Assembly: GCF_017676385.1 (NCBI RefSeq)
Contig: NZ_JAFFZN010000020.1
Span: 62,001 to 126,000 of the forward strand
Direction: 5' to 3'
From: Streptomyces spirodelae
GTDB taxonomy: Bacteria > Actinomycetota > Actinomycetes > Streptomycetales > Streptomycetaceae
Length of the DNA: 64,000 bases
Below the pieces are notes generated by a model, which was not told the origin of the DNA, did not search any database, and was given only the letters and a program-made list of their open reading frames with translations. Shown piece by piece: positions 23,201 to 31,339 of the stretch; positions within the stretch are counted from its first letter, which is position 1, and each line of letters begins with the position of its first letter. The position numbers and the translations under genes are program-made.

Positions 23201-23487
23201 CGCACAGCACCCACACCAACGGCCACGGGCCCGCGCCGGGCCCGGAGGAGCTTCGGGCCCAGGTGGAGGAGACTCGCCGGGAGCTCGGCGAGACCGTCGA
23301 GGCGCTGGCGGCGCGCGCCGACCTCAAGGCGCAGGGACGGCAGAAGGCCGCCGAGCTGAGGAACAGGGCGCAGCACGCGGTGGAGACGACGCGCGGCAAT
23401 CCGGCCGCCGCAGCCGTGCCTGCTGCCGCGGGCTGCGCGCTGCTCGTGGTGATCCTCTTCCTCGCGCGGCACAGGAGGCATGGATGA
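23197..23487 (+). CDS. DUF3618 small membrane protein
   Basis: A 96-residue protein. The family signature PEELRAQVEETRRELGETVE is followed by ALAARADLKAQGRQKAAELR, a long helix, and a single C-terminal transmembrane segment (AAAGCALLVVILFLARHRR). It is typically encoded between holin-X and DUF4235 genes. Both its start and stop overlap the neighbours by 4 nt, so the three proteins are probably made in fixed ratio and may act together at the membrane. Function unknown; a role in membrane stress is inference. Confidence 0.88.
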   Translation: MTHSTHTNGHGPAPGPEELRAQVEETRRELGETVEALAARADLKAQGRQKAAELRNRAQHAVETTRGNPAAAAVPAAAGCALLVVILFLARHRRHG

Positions 23488-23750
23488 ACGCGGTCAAGAT
23501 CGCCTACAAGCCCGTCGGCATGCTGCTGGGCGCTGGGGGCGGCGCGTTGGCCGGCTCGGTGTTCAAGAAGGTGTGGAGGGCCACCGGGCACGGCGAGGAG
23601 GCGCCCGACGCGACTGATCGGGAGCACGGCTGGCGGGAGATTCTGCTGGCCGCGACCTTGCAGGGGGCGATCTTCGCCGCGGTGAAGGCTGCGGTTGACC
23701 GTGGTGGGGCCACCACGGTCCATCGGTTGACGGGTACCTGGCCCAGTTGA
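23484..23750 (+). CDS. DUF4235 membrane protein
   Basis: An 88-residue protein with the family blocks YKPVGMLLGAGGGALAGSVF, KKVWRATG and WREILLAATLQGAIFAAVKA, predicting two membrane-embedded helices with small residues. Last gene of the coupled holin-X/DUF3618/DUF4235 operon; ATG overlaps the preceding TGA. No catalytic motif. Confidence 0.88.
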   Translation: MNAVKIAYKPVGMLLGAGGGALAGSVFKKVWRATGHGEEAPDATDREHGWREILLAATLQGAIFAAVKAAVDRGGATTVHRLTGTWPS

Positions 23751-23774
23751 CCGGTGTGGGGGCTGCTGGGGAGG

Positions 23775-23880
23775 GGGTGTCCCGCGCTGCCGTCCGCAGG
23801 CTGCGGATGTGTTGTGGTTCCCTCGCGCCCACGCGGCGGAGCCGCGCATGAGCACAGCCCCGCGCCCGTCGCGGGGCGCG
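23775..23880. repeat. Diverged copy of the dispersed intergenic element
   Basis: GCAGGCTGCGGATGTGTTGTGG corresponds in shortened form to the GCAGGCTGTGGGCTTGTTG flank of the copy near 41505, and the right end CGCGCCCGTCGCGGGGCGC corresponds to its terminal stem-loop. It lies between the convergent DUF4235 and ybjN genes. Confidence 0.5.
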
Positions 23881-23884
23881 TTCC

Positions 23885-24403
23885 TTACGGGGCGCGCTTC
23901 TCCGTCAGGTGGGTGAAGGCGTCCAGGTTACGGGTGGACTCGCCGCGCGAGGTGCGCCAGGCGTACTCCTTGCGGATGGCGGTGGCGAAGCCCATCTCCA
24001 GCAGGGTGTTGAAGGAGCCGTCGGCGTTCTCCAGGACGCTGCCCAGCAGCCGGTCGACCTCTTCCGGGGTGACGGCGGCCAGGGGAAGGCGTCCCACCAG
24101 GTAGATGTCCCCGTGCTGGTCGGCGGCGTAGGCGACGCCGTACAGCTTCGTGTTGCGCTCCAACAGCCAGCGGTGCACGGCGGCGTGGTTCTCGTCCGGG
24201 TTGCGGACGACAAAGGCGTTCACGGAGAGGGAGTGGGCTCCGACTGCGAGGGAGCAGGTGGTCTGCAGTTTGCGGGTCCCCGGGAGCGTGACGACGTATG
24301 TGCCGTCCGCCGGGCTCTCCCACTCCAGCTCGGCGTCCCTCAGTGCCTGCTCGATCGCCGCCCGCGCCGCGCCGGCAGCGTCCTCAGCGTCTACGTCACC
24401 CAT
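23885..24403 (-). CDS. YbjN-domain protein
   Basis: A 172-residue protein of the YbjN family, with a fold like type III secretion chaperones. DAELEWESPADGTYVVTLPG, SVNAFVVRNPDENHAAVHRW, GDIYLVGRLPLAAVTPEEVD and a C-terminal Arg-rich tail match the actinobacterial branch that is encoded next to mshA. The first 8 nt lie within the 3' end of mshA. A TACGAT hexamer (24410-24415) 6 nt before the ATG suggests an internal leaderless promoter in addition to read-through from mshA. The biochemical role is not established. Confidence 0.88.
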   Translation of the reverse strand: MGDVDAEDAAGAARAAIEQALRDAELEWESPADGTYVVTLPGTRKLQTTCSLAVGAHSLSVNAFVVRNPDENHAAVHRWLLERNTKLYGVAYAADQHGDIYLVGRLPLAAVTPEEVDRLLGSVLENADGSFNTLLEMGFATAIRKEYAWRTSRGESTRNLDAFTHLTEKRAP

Positions 24404-25763
24404 GCGGCGATCGTAGGCGACGGCGCCGTTCCTGCAACGCGGCGGCGTACACGTCGGCGGTGGAGTGTGCCGCGGCGTCCCAGCCGAAGCCCTGGGCGTG
24501 CCGGGCCGCCGCGCTGCCCAGCCGCTGGGGCAGTCCCGGGTCGGCGGCGAAGCGGCGCAGCGCGCGGGCGTACTCGGCGGGGTCGTGCCCGGCGACCAGG
24601 TAGCCGCTGGTGCCGTCCCGTACGGCCACGGGCAGCCCGCCCACGGCGGCGGCCACCACCGGGGTGCCACATGCCTGTGCCTCGACGGCGACCAGCCCGA
24701 AGGACTCGCTGTAGGACGGCATGACCAGCACGGAGGCGGCCCGGTACCAGTCGGCGAGCTGGTCCTGGCCGACCGGGGGCCGGAAGAGGACGAGGTCGGC
24801 TATGCCGAGCCTGGCGGCGAGTTTCTGCAGCCGCTCCGGCTTGGCCAGGCCGCTGCCGCTGGGCCCGCCCACCACCGGGACGACCATCCGGTGGCGCAGC
24901 GAGGGGTCCTCGTCGACCAGCAGCGCTACGGCGCGCAGCAGCACGTCGGGGGCCTTCAGCGGCTGGATGCGGCCGGCGAACAGCGGGATGAGCGCGTCCT
25001 GGGGCAGACCGAGGCGGGCGCGGGCCGCGGCCCGGCCGTCACCCGGCCGGAAGCGGCCGAGGTTGACGCCGGGGTGGACGACGGCGGTCCGGTCGGCGGG
25101 TGCCTCGTAGTGGTGGACGAGCTCGCCCGCCTCCTCCGCCGTGTTGGCGATCAGCCGGTCGGCGGCGCGCACGATCTGCTGCTCGCCGATGACGCGGGCC
25201 GCCGGCTCGGGTGTGTCCCCGGCGGCGAGCGCGGCGTTCTTGACCTTGGCCATGGTGTGCATGGCGTGCACCAGCGGGACGCCCCAGCGCTGTGCGGCGA
25301 GCCAGCCGACGTGCCCGGAGAGCCAGTAGTGGGAGTGCACCAGGTCGTAGTAGCCGGGCCGGTGCCCGGCCCACACCTGCATCACCCCGTGGGTGAAGGC
25401 GCACAGCTGCGCGGGCAGCTCCTCCTTGGACAGGCCCTCGTAGGGCCCTGCGTCGATGTGCCGTACGAGGACGCCGGGGGCCAGCTCGACGGTGGGTTCG
25501 AGAGCGCCGGTGGTGGCCCGGGTGAAGATCTCCACCTCGGTGCCCTGCGCGGCCAGCTGCCGCGCCAGTTCGACGATGTAGACGTTCATGCCGCCCGCGT
25601 CGCCCGTGCCCGGCTGGTGGAGCGGGGAGGTGTGCACGCTGAGCATCGCGACCCGGCGTACCCGGCGGGGTCCCGACAGGCGCAGCAACGGGGTCCTGGG
25701 CTGGTACGGCAGCGCGGAGCGGCCGCCGCGCCGCTGACCGAGCCGGGACACGTGGTGGCTCAC
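24396..25763 (-). CDS. mshA: D-inositol-3-phosphate glycosyltransferase MshA
   Basis: First committed enzyme of mycothiol synthesis: joins UDP-GlcNAc and 1-L-inositol 1-phosphate. A GT-B fold glycosyltransferase, 455 aa. The N-terminal domain has HTSPLHQPGTGDAGGMNVYI (acceptor/phosphate loop), and HSHYWLSGHVGWLA and HAMHTMAKVKN typical of MshA. The C-terminal GT4 domain has GRIQPLKAPDVLL and MPSYSESFGLVAVEAQACGT with the EX7E motif. About 38 extra N-terminal residues precede the domain. GTG start with GGAGGAGG 9 nt upstream. Overlaps ybjN by 8 nt. A SigR-like promoter candidate lies at 25864-25891. Confidence 0.96.
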   Translation of the reverse strand: MSHHVSRLGQRRGGRSALPYQPRTPLLRLSGPRRVRRVAMLSVHTSPLHQPGTGDAGGMNVYIVELARQLAAQGTEVEIFTRATTGALEPTVELAPGVLVRHIDAGPYEGLSKEELPAQLCAFTHGVMQVWAGHRPGYYDLVHSHYWLSGHVGWLAAQRWGVPLVHAMHTMAKVKNAALAAGDTPEPAARVIGEQQIVRAADRLIANTAEEAGELVHHYEAPADRTAVVHPGVNLGRFRPGDGRAAARARLGLPQDALIPLFAGRIQPLKAPDVLLRAVALLVDEDPSLRHRMVVPVVGGPSGSGLAKPERLQKLAARLGIADLVLFRPPVGQDQLADWYRAASVLVMPSYSESFGLVAVEAQACGTPVVAAAVGGLPVAVRDGTSGYLVAGHDPAEYARALRRFAADPGLPQRLGSAAARHAQGFGWDAAAHSTADVYAAALQERRRRLRSPHG

Positions 25764-25863
25764 GGTTCCGATGCCTCCTCCGTTGCGGACGGTGCGGTCC
25801 GGGACACGGTGCGAATACGGGACCTGCGGTGCGGGGCCGCGGTGCGCGTGGCCCTCGACGGGG

Positions 25864-25891
25864 AACAGCGGAAAGGTTGCCTCGTCTTCCC
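25864..25891 (-). promoter_or_regulatory. Candidate SigR-type promoter of mshA
   Basis: On the minus strand GGGAAG (25891-25886) and GTT (25866-25864) are separated by 19 nt, near the SigR consensus GGGAAT-N18-GTT. mshA is a known SigR target in S. coelicolor. One mismatch and one extra spacer base make this tentative. Confidence 0.4.
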
Positions 25892-25959
25892 GATTCGCCC
25901 AGCACTTTGCCGAACTGTGACAATCCGATTACCCGCGCCCTGCTCGTATCCTCGGCTCC

Positions 25960-26802
25960 ATGCCGTCGTCCCTGCCGTCGTGTCCGCCGCGTATCCCCGC
26001 ACCGCGTGTCCCCGCACCGTCACGCCCGGTCGGAACGGTCACGCGCGGTACGACGAACCCCAACCGGCTGCGGCGGATGGACCGCTGGATCGCCGCCGCG
26101 CTCGGCCCGGCGCTCCGCCGCTCCCCCACCCCGCCGGCCGCCGTCGACCTCGGCTACGGCGCGGCCCCCTGGACCGCCGTCGAACTGCTGGAGAGGCTGG
26201 GCAAGGTGCGCGCGGACGCGCGGGTGTACGGCGTCGAGATAGACCCGGAACGGGTGGCGGCGGCCCGCCCCTACGAGCGCACCGGACTCACGTTCGTACG
26301 CGGCGGCTTCGAGCTGCCGGTGGGCGGGGGCCGGGGGCTGACGCTGATACGCGCCGCGAATGTGCTGCGCCAGTATCCGGAGCCCGAGGTCGGGCCCGCT
26401 TGGCAGCAGCTGTGTTCCCGGCTGGCGCCGGAAGGGCTGCTGGTCGAGGGCACCTGCGACGAGATCGGACGCCGCCATGTGTGGGTGGCGCTCGGCCCCG
26501 AAGGGCCCAGAACGGTCACCTTCGCGGCCCGGCTCGCCACCCTGGCCGCGCCCTCCGACCTGGCCGAGCGGTTGCCGAAGGCGCTCATACACCGGAATGT
26601 GCCCGGCGAGCCGGTGCACGCGTTTCTCAGGGATTTCGACCGGGCGTGGGCGACGGCCGCCCCTTATGGCGCCCTCAGCGCCAGGCAGCGGTGGATACGG
26701 GCCGTGCGCGCGCTGTCAGCTGACTGGCCGCTGGCTGATGGGCCGCGTCGCTGGCGTCAGGGTGAGGTGACGGTGCGGTGGCCTGCGGTGGCACCCCGGT
26801 GA
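25960..26802 (+). CDS. Class I SAM-dependent methyltransferase
   Basis: A 280-residue protein. Motif I is AVDLGYGAAPWTAVELLERL, motif II ARVYGVEIDPERVAAA, and FVRGGFELP and LTLIRAANVLRQYPEPEV follow in the order of a class I Rossmann methyltransferase. The N-terminal 40 residues are Pro/Arg-rich. Substrate unknown; the region after the Rossmann core (HRNVPGEPVHAFLRDFDRAW) is specific to an actinobacterial group located next to mshA. TATCCT (25947-25952) stands 7 nt before the ATG, so a leaderless transcript is predicted; there is no ribosome binding site. Confidence 0.85.
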   Translation: MPSSLPSCPPRIPAPRVPAPSRPVGTVTRGTTNPNRLRRMDRWIAAALGPALRRSPTPPAAVDLGYGAAPWTAVELLERLGKVRADARVYGVEIDPERVAAARPYERTGLTFVRGGFELPVGGGRGLTLIRAANVLRQYPEPEVGPAWQQLCSRLAPEGLLVEGTCDEIGRRHVWVALGPEGPRTVTFAARLATLAAPSDLAERLPKALIHRNVPGEPVHAFLRDFDRAWATAAPYGALSARQRWIRAVRALSADWPLADGPRRWRQGEVTVRWPAVAPR

Positions 26803-26810
26803 TAGGCCCT

Positions 26811-26857
26811 CTGCGCTTGGGCAGTCTGCGCCAGGGGCGCAGGGTGGGCAAGCGCAG
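26811..26857. terminator. Bidirectional terminator between methyltransferase and CHAD genes
   Basis: Outer arms CTGCGCTTG (26811-26819) and CAAGCGCAG (26849-26857) enclose a second hairpin CTGCGCC/GGCGCAG (26826-26832 with 26836-26842). It lies in the 82-bp gap between convergent genes. Confidence 0.75.
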
Positions 26858-26884
26858 CCCCCATGCGGGGTACCCGTGCGCCGA

Positions 26885-28144
26885 CTAGGTCCAATGGTGG
26901 CCGAAGGTGAAGCGGGCGGCTTCGACCTCGTGCCGCTGGTCGGCGTGGAGCACGCCGAGGGCGTAAGCCGTGGCGGGAGCAATCCGCGGAGTCGCGGCGG
27001 CCGATGCGGCAGCCGCTGCCGCCGCTGCGGCCTCGTGGTGCCGCTCCAGCGCCTCACCCGCGGGGCGGAGCCGCGGGTCGGGCTCGGCGTGCGGGCCCAG
27101 CACGTCCTGGGCACAGCGGTGCAGCCGCAACAGCACCCGCACCTGGTCCCAGGCCGCGTCCTGCCTGGCCTCGCTGGCCAGCGACCGGGCGAGCGCGTCG
27201 GCGTTGTACGGGGCTCCGGCGCGGGAGAGGGGCAGCGCGGCGACGGCCTCGGTGAGCTGGCGGCGCGCCTGTTCGGCCAGTGGCGGGAGTACGGCCCCGG
27301 CGGGCCGACCCGCACCCTCACCGCCTGGGCGGAACGGCGCCTCGGAGGCGAGCAGAGCCACCGCGTCGGCGACGGCGTGGAAGCGCGCTGAGCCCAGCGC
27401 CTGGAGCGCCGCCGAGTGTGCGCGGGTTCGGGAGAGCGTCAGCCGGCGTTCCAGTAGGGCACCGGCGCGCGCCGCGCCCACCGGGAGGGCGCCCCGCTCG
27501 CGCGTGGCCGCCCCGCCGCTCCGGCCCCCGGCCGCCTGGCGGGCGCCGCTGGGCGCGGGGACGGGCGAGCCCACGGCGCGGGTCCCGGTCTCGGGGCCCT
27601 CGCGGCCGCTGCCCGCGCCGCTGGCCAGCCGGTGCAGAGCGCTCAGCAGCCGCTCCAGCCGGGCCGCGTAGGCGTACTCGCGGGCCAGCGCGCCGGCCAG
27701 CCAGCTCAGTTCGGTGCGCAGGTTGTCGGCCCAGGCCGGGTCGAGCAGCGAACGGTAGGTGACCAGCGCCCCGTTCAGCCGACGGGCGGCGCAGCGCAGG
27801 GTCTCGACGGAGGATGCGGCGCGGGCGGGGTCCGCCGTGCCGGCTGCGCCGCCCTGGCCGCCCCCCGCGGTCGTTCCGCCGGGGGCACCCGTGCTCTGCG
27901 CGTGGGCGCGCAGGCCGCGCAGGAACTCGGCGGCACGCTCGTGCAGATAGCCGCCCAGCACCTCGGCGGCCGAGCCGGTGAGCGCCCCGGCGGGCGCGTC
28001 CGTCGCCGTCCCGGCGGGCGCGTCGGTCACCGTGCCCGGGGGCGGTTGCGTCGCCGTACCCCCTGCCGTGCCCGTGCCGGCGGGCTGCGCGGGCTCCCCC
28101 GTGCCGCGCCCCGGACCGACCACCGCGTCCCGGCTCCGTCCCAT
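26885..28144 (-). CDS. CHAD-domain protein (polyphosphate-binding)
   Basis: A 419-residue protein. After an N-terminal low-complexity region (about 1-55, Gly/Thr/Pro/Ala) two helical CHAD repeats follow, with basic/histidine residues such as VETLRCAARRLNGALVTYRS, LLSALHRLASG and LLRLHRCAQDVLG. CHAD domains bind polyphosphate in other bacteria (established for the family). Encoded 43 nt downstream of ppk, which makes that role likely here. ATG 28144 is chosen because GGAAGGGG lies 7 nt upstream; a GTG 15 nt earlier would include the binding site. Middle part is unusually rich in Gly and Ala. Confidence 0.88.
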   Translation of the reverse strand: MGRSRDAVVGPGRGTGEPAQPAGTGTAGGTATQPPPGTVTDAPAGTATDAPAGALTGSAAEVLGGYLHERAAEFLRGLRAHAQSTGAPGGTTAGGGQGGAAGTADPARAASSVETLRCAARRLNGALVTYRSLLDPAWADNLRTELSWLAGALAREYAYAARLERLLSALHRLASGAGSGREGPETGTRAVGSPVPAPSGARQAAGGRSGGAATRERGALPVGAARAGALLERRLTLSRTRAHSAALQALGSARFHAVADAVALLASEAPFRPGGEGAGRPAGAVLPPLAEQARRQLTEAVAALPLSRAGAPYNADALARSLASEARQDAAWDQVRVLLRLHRCAQDVLGPHAEPDPRLRPAGEALERHHEAAAAAAAAASAAATPRIAPATAYALGVLHADQRHEVEAARFTFGHHWT

Positions 28145-28187
28145 CACGTCCCCTTCCACGCACCGCGCACGTCGGTCACCCCGTGCG

Positions 28188-30392
28188 TCACGTCGCCGCC
28201 GGACCGCGCTTGCGCCGCCGCCCCTCGATCAGCATTTCCTGGACGTTGGGCAGCCGTTGCCCGTTCTCGTCGTGTGCGTGCCGGGTCCACTCGCCGTCCG
28301 GGCCCAGGCGCCAGGAGGCTGTGGTGTCCGACATCCCCGTGACCAGCAGCCGATTGAGGGAGGCGCGGTGTGCGGGGTCGGTGACCCGCACCAGCGCCTC
28401 GATCCGCCGGTCGAGGTTGCGGTGCATCATGTCGGCGCTGCCCAGCCACACTTCCGGCTCGCCGCCGTTGCCGAAGCAGAAGACCCGCGAGTGCTCCAGG
28501 AACCGGCCGAGCACGCTGCGCACTCTGATGTTCTCGCTCAGCTCCGGAACCCCGGGGCGCAACGCGCAGATGCCGCGTACCCACACCTCCACCGGTACGC
28601 CGGCCATGGAGGCGTGGTAGAGGGCGTCGCACACGGTCTCGTCCACGATGGAGTTGACCTTGATGCGGATGTACGCCTCGCGCCCGGCCCGGTGGTGGGT
28701 GATCTCCCGCTGGATACGGGAGACCAGCCCGTCCCGCAGCGAGCGGGGGGCGACCAGCAGTCGGCGGTAGGTCTCCCGCCGTGAGTAACCCGACAGCCGG
28801 TTGAACAGGTCGGACAGGTCGGCGCCGACCTGCTGGTCGGCGGTGAGCAGCCCCAGGTCCTCGTACAGCCGCGCCGTCTTGGGGTGGTAGTTGCCGGTGC
28901 CCACGTGCGCGTACCGGCGCAGCACCTCGCCCTCCTGCCGCACCACCAGCGACAGCTTGCAGTGCGTCTTGAGTCCGACCAGCCCGTAGACGACGTGGCA
29001 GCCCGCCTCTTCCAGCTTCCGCGCCCATTTGATGTTGGCCTGCTCGTCGAACCGTGCCTTGATCTCGACCAGGACGAGCACCTGCTTGCCGGACTCGGCT
29101 GCATCGATCAGCGCGTCCACGATCGGGGAGTCGCCCGAGGTGCGGTACAGCGTCTGCTTGATCGCCAGCACGTCCGGATCACCGGCCGCCTGCTCCAGGA
29201 ACGCCTGCACGGAGGTGGAGAACGAGTCGTAGGGGTGGTGCAGCAGTACGTCACGCTGGCGCAGCGCCGCGAAGATGTCCGGCGGCGAGGCCGACTCGAC
29301 CTCTGCGAGGTCCCGGTGGGTGCCGGCCACATACTTCGGGTACTTCAGCTCCGGCCGGTCCATCGCCGAGGCGATCCCGGACAGCCCGGTCAGATCGAGC
29401 GGCCCCGGCAGCGGGCAGACCTCGGCCTCGCTCACCTTCAGCTCGCGGACCAGCAGGTCGAGGACGTACGGGTCGATGGACTCCTCCACCTCCAGCCGCA
29501 CGGGCGGGCCGAACCTGCGCCGCATCAGCTCCTTCTCCAGGGCCTGGAGCAGGTTCTCCGCGTCGTCCTCCTCGACCTCCAGGTCCTCGTTCCGCGTCAC
29601 CCGGAACATGTGGTGCGCCAGCACCTCCATACCCGGGAAGAGCTCCTCCAGGTGCGCGGCGATCACGTCCTCCAGCGGGACGTAGCGGTGCGGCGACGCC
29701 TCCAGGAAGCGCGGCAGCAGCGGCGGCACCTTCACCCGTGCGAAGTGGTTGTGCCCGCTGACGGGGTTGCGGACGACCACGGCGAGGTTGAGCGACAGCC
29801 CGGAGATGTACGGGAACGGGTGCGCCGGGTCGACGGCGAGCGGGGTGAGGACCGGGTAGATCTGCCGCCTGAAGAGGGTGAACAGTCGGGCCTGTTCCGC
29901 CTCGGTCAGCTCCGCCCAGCGGATCAGATGCAGCCCTTCGGCGGCCAGCGCGGGGGAGATCTCCCGCTGGTAGCAGGCGGCGTGCCGGGCCATGAGCTCC
30001 CGCGAACGGTTCCAGATGCCCTCCAGCACCTCGCGCGGCTGGAGCCCCGAGGCACTGCGGGTCGCCACCCCGGTCGCTATCCGGCGCTTGAGCCCCGCGA
30101 CGCGGACCATGAAGAACTCGTCCAGGTTGCCGGCGAAGATCGCGAGGAAGTTCGCGCGTTCGAGCAGTGGCGTCTCGGGGTCCTCGGCGAGTTCGAGTAC
30201 GCGCTCGTTGAACGCCAGCCAGCTCTGTTCGCGGTCCAGGAAGCGGTCAGCCGGCAGGTCGGCGGCCGCCGTGCCGTCCGGGAGATCCCGGCCGCCCTCG
30301 TACACATCGGCGTCGGAGTCGAGGTCCGGGTCCAGGCCCAGGTCTGGGCTCGCCCCGAGGACGTTGCTGGTGACTTTGCCGGGGTCGGTCAT
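28188..30392 (-). CDS. ppk: Polyphosphate kinase 1
   Basis: Reversibly polymerises the gamma phosphate of ATP into polyphosphate at the membrane/cytosol. 734 aa with the four PPK1 domains: N (DREQSWLAFNERVLELAED), H (helical, with VLTPLAVDPAHPFPYISGLS), and two catalytic C domains containing KARFDEQANIKWARKLEEAG and the phosphoacceptor His of YAHVGTGNYHPKTARLYEDLG; the C-terminal LGSADMMHRNLDRRIEAL is the second active-site block. Start ATG 30392 is the usual choice, but an ATG at 30449 in frame adds 19 residues. Two 11-bp PHO-like units lie at 30467-30488. First gene of the ppk-CHAD unit. Confidence 0.96.
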   Translation of the reverse strand: MTDPGKVTSNVLGASPDLGLDPDLDSDADVYEGGRDLPDGTAAADLPADRFLDREQSWLAFNERVLELAEDPETPLLERANFLAIFAGNLDEFFMVRVAGLKRRIATGVATRSASGLQPREVLEGIWNRSRELMARHAACYQREISPALAAEGLHLIRWAELTEAEQARLFTLFRRQIYPVLTPLAVDPAHPFPYISGLSLNLAVVVRNPVSGHNHFARVKVPPLLPRFLEASPHRYVPLEDVIAAHLEELFPGMEVLAHHMFRVTRNEDLEVEEDDAENLLQALEKELMRRRFGPPVRLEVEESIDPYVLDLLVRELKVSEAEVCPLPGPLDLTGLSGIASAMDRPELKYPKYVAGTHRDLAEVESASPPDIFAALRQRDVLLHHPYDSFSTSVQAFLEQAAGDPDVLAIKQTLYRTSGDSPIVDALIDAAESGKQVLVLVEIKARFDEQANIKWARKLEEAGCHVVYGLVGLKTHCKLSLVVRQEGEVLRRYAHVGTGNYHPKTARLYEDLGLLTADQQVGADLSDLFNRLSGYSRRETYRRLLVAPRSLRDGLVSRIQREITHHRAGREAYIRIKVNSIVDETVCDALYHASMAGVPVEVWVRGICALRPGVPELSENIRVRSVLGRFLEHSRVFCFGNGGEPEVWLGSADMMHRNLDRRIEALVRVTDPAHRASLNRLLVTGMSDTTASWRLGPDGEWTRHAHDENGQRLPNVQEMLIEGRRRKRGPAAT

Positions 30393-30466
30393 ACCGCCAT
30401 TGTCGATGCTCTGCGCTGGGAGGCTCTCTGCCAGGGAGGACCGGGCCATTCCGCGAGGCTCGCACG

Positions 30467-30488
30467 AGAGTTTGAATCAACGGTTACG
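30467..30488 (-). promoter_or_regulatory. Weak PHO-like box upstream of ppk
   Basis: On the minus strand CGTAACCGTTG (30488-30478) is followed directly by ATTCAAACTCT (30477-30467): two contiguous 11-bp units with partial likeness to GTTCACC. ppk is a known PhoP target in Streptomyces, but the match is poor. Confidence 0.4.
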
Positions 30489-30545
30489 CCGACATGGCAT
30501 CGCGGGGTTCCCCGGGTGGCCTGCCGGTTGGCCACCCTGGGTGGT

Positions 30546-31241
30546 TCAGATCTCCAGGGCCCCCAGTTGCCGTAGCAGGCCGAGGTCGTCCCAGTTCCAC
30601 CAGCTTTCGGCGATCTTGCCGCCCCGGCAGCGGAACGTGGCGTGCATGGTGCCGGCGACGTCCTGGTCGGTGGGCTCCAGGCCCTGGTAGGTGCCGGTGT
30701 GCCGACCTCGGTAGGTCATCCGGCAGGCCACCAGTTCGCCCTCGGCGATCATGCTCTCCACCGTGATCGTGGGGTTGAAAGCGCCCATGATCTCGGCGTT
30801 CTCCCGTTTGGCCTGGGCGAGGTCCAGGTCGTAGGAGGAGAGGGAGGGGTCGTGCTCCCGGTAGTCGTCGGTGCACAGCGCGTCGGTGGCGTCGGGGTCG
30901 CCCGCGTTGACGACCTCTTCGAAGAAGCGGCTGACGACGAGCTTGTTGAGCTGGTCGTCCCGTATGACGTCGAGGTCCGTGAAGGTGGGCATCTCGTCAC
31001 AGGCAGCAACCAGTTCCTGGAAGATGCGGTTGGTCTCGGGCAGTTCCGAGTTCTTCATCGCCTCCTCGTAGGACGGGAACTCCACGATCTCGATGACATG
31101 GGTGGAATCCGAGCGGTCCTGCCCGACCATCGAGTGCGTGGCGGTCCGCTTGCCCTGGGTCGCCTCGACCCAGTCGTCCATCAGCCTGTCGAGTTGATCG
31201 ACATTGCCGGTCTTGCAGTCGATGAACTGGACGAATGTCAT
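30546..31241 (-). CDS. Monooxygenase-like (ABM) plus SnoaL-like ester cyclase domain protein
   Basis: A 231-residue two-domain protein. Residues 1-95 (MTFVQFIDCKTGNVDQLDRL, HSMVGQDRSDSTHVIEIVEF) have the dimeric alpha/beta-barrel pattern of antibiotic-biosynthesis-monooxygenase-like proteins. Residues 105-231 (VVSRFFEEVVNAGDPDATD, DYREHDPS, RCRGGKIAESWWNWDDLGLL) are a SnoaL-like polyketide-cyclase/ester-cyclase fold with the usual HDPS and the W.W tail. Catalytic role and substrate are unknown; no biosynthetic cluster surrounds it. ATG start with GGAGG 6 nt upstream. Confidence 0.82.
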   Translation of the reverse strand: MTFVQFIDCKTGNVDQLDRLMDDWVEATQGKRTATHSMVGQDRSDSTHVIEIVEFPSYEEAMKNSELPETNRIFQELVAACDEMPTFTDLDVIRDDQLNKLVVSRFFEEVVNAGDPDATDALCTDDYREHDPSLSSYDLDLAQAKRENAEIMGAFNPTITVESMIAEGELVACRMTYRGRHTGTYQGLEPTDQDVAGTMHATFRCRGGKIAESWWNWDDLGLLRQLGALEI

Positions 31242-31339
31242 GAGTGCCTCCAGAGCGAGGAACGGCACAAAACGGAATGAAATCTTCTGATTTCAGGGTA
31301 GGCGTCGGCTTCCGCCCTCGCTCCTTCGGCCGGGAGCCC

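Noticed and set aside
22775..23750. Prophage lysis cassette because of the holin-X name
   Set aside because: No endolysin, structural phage gene or integrase nearby; this family is chromosomal in actinobacteria and the trio is a standard host operon.
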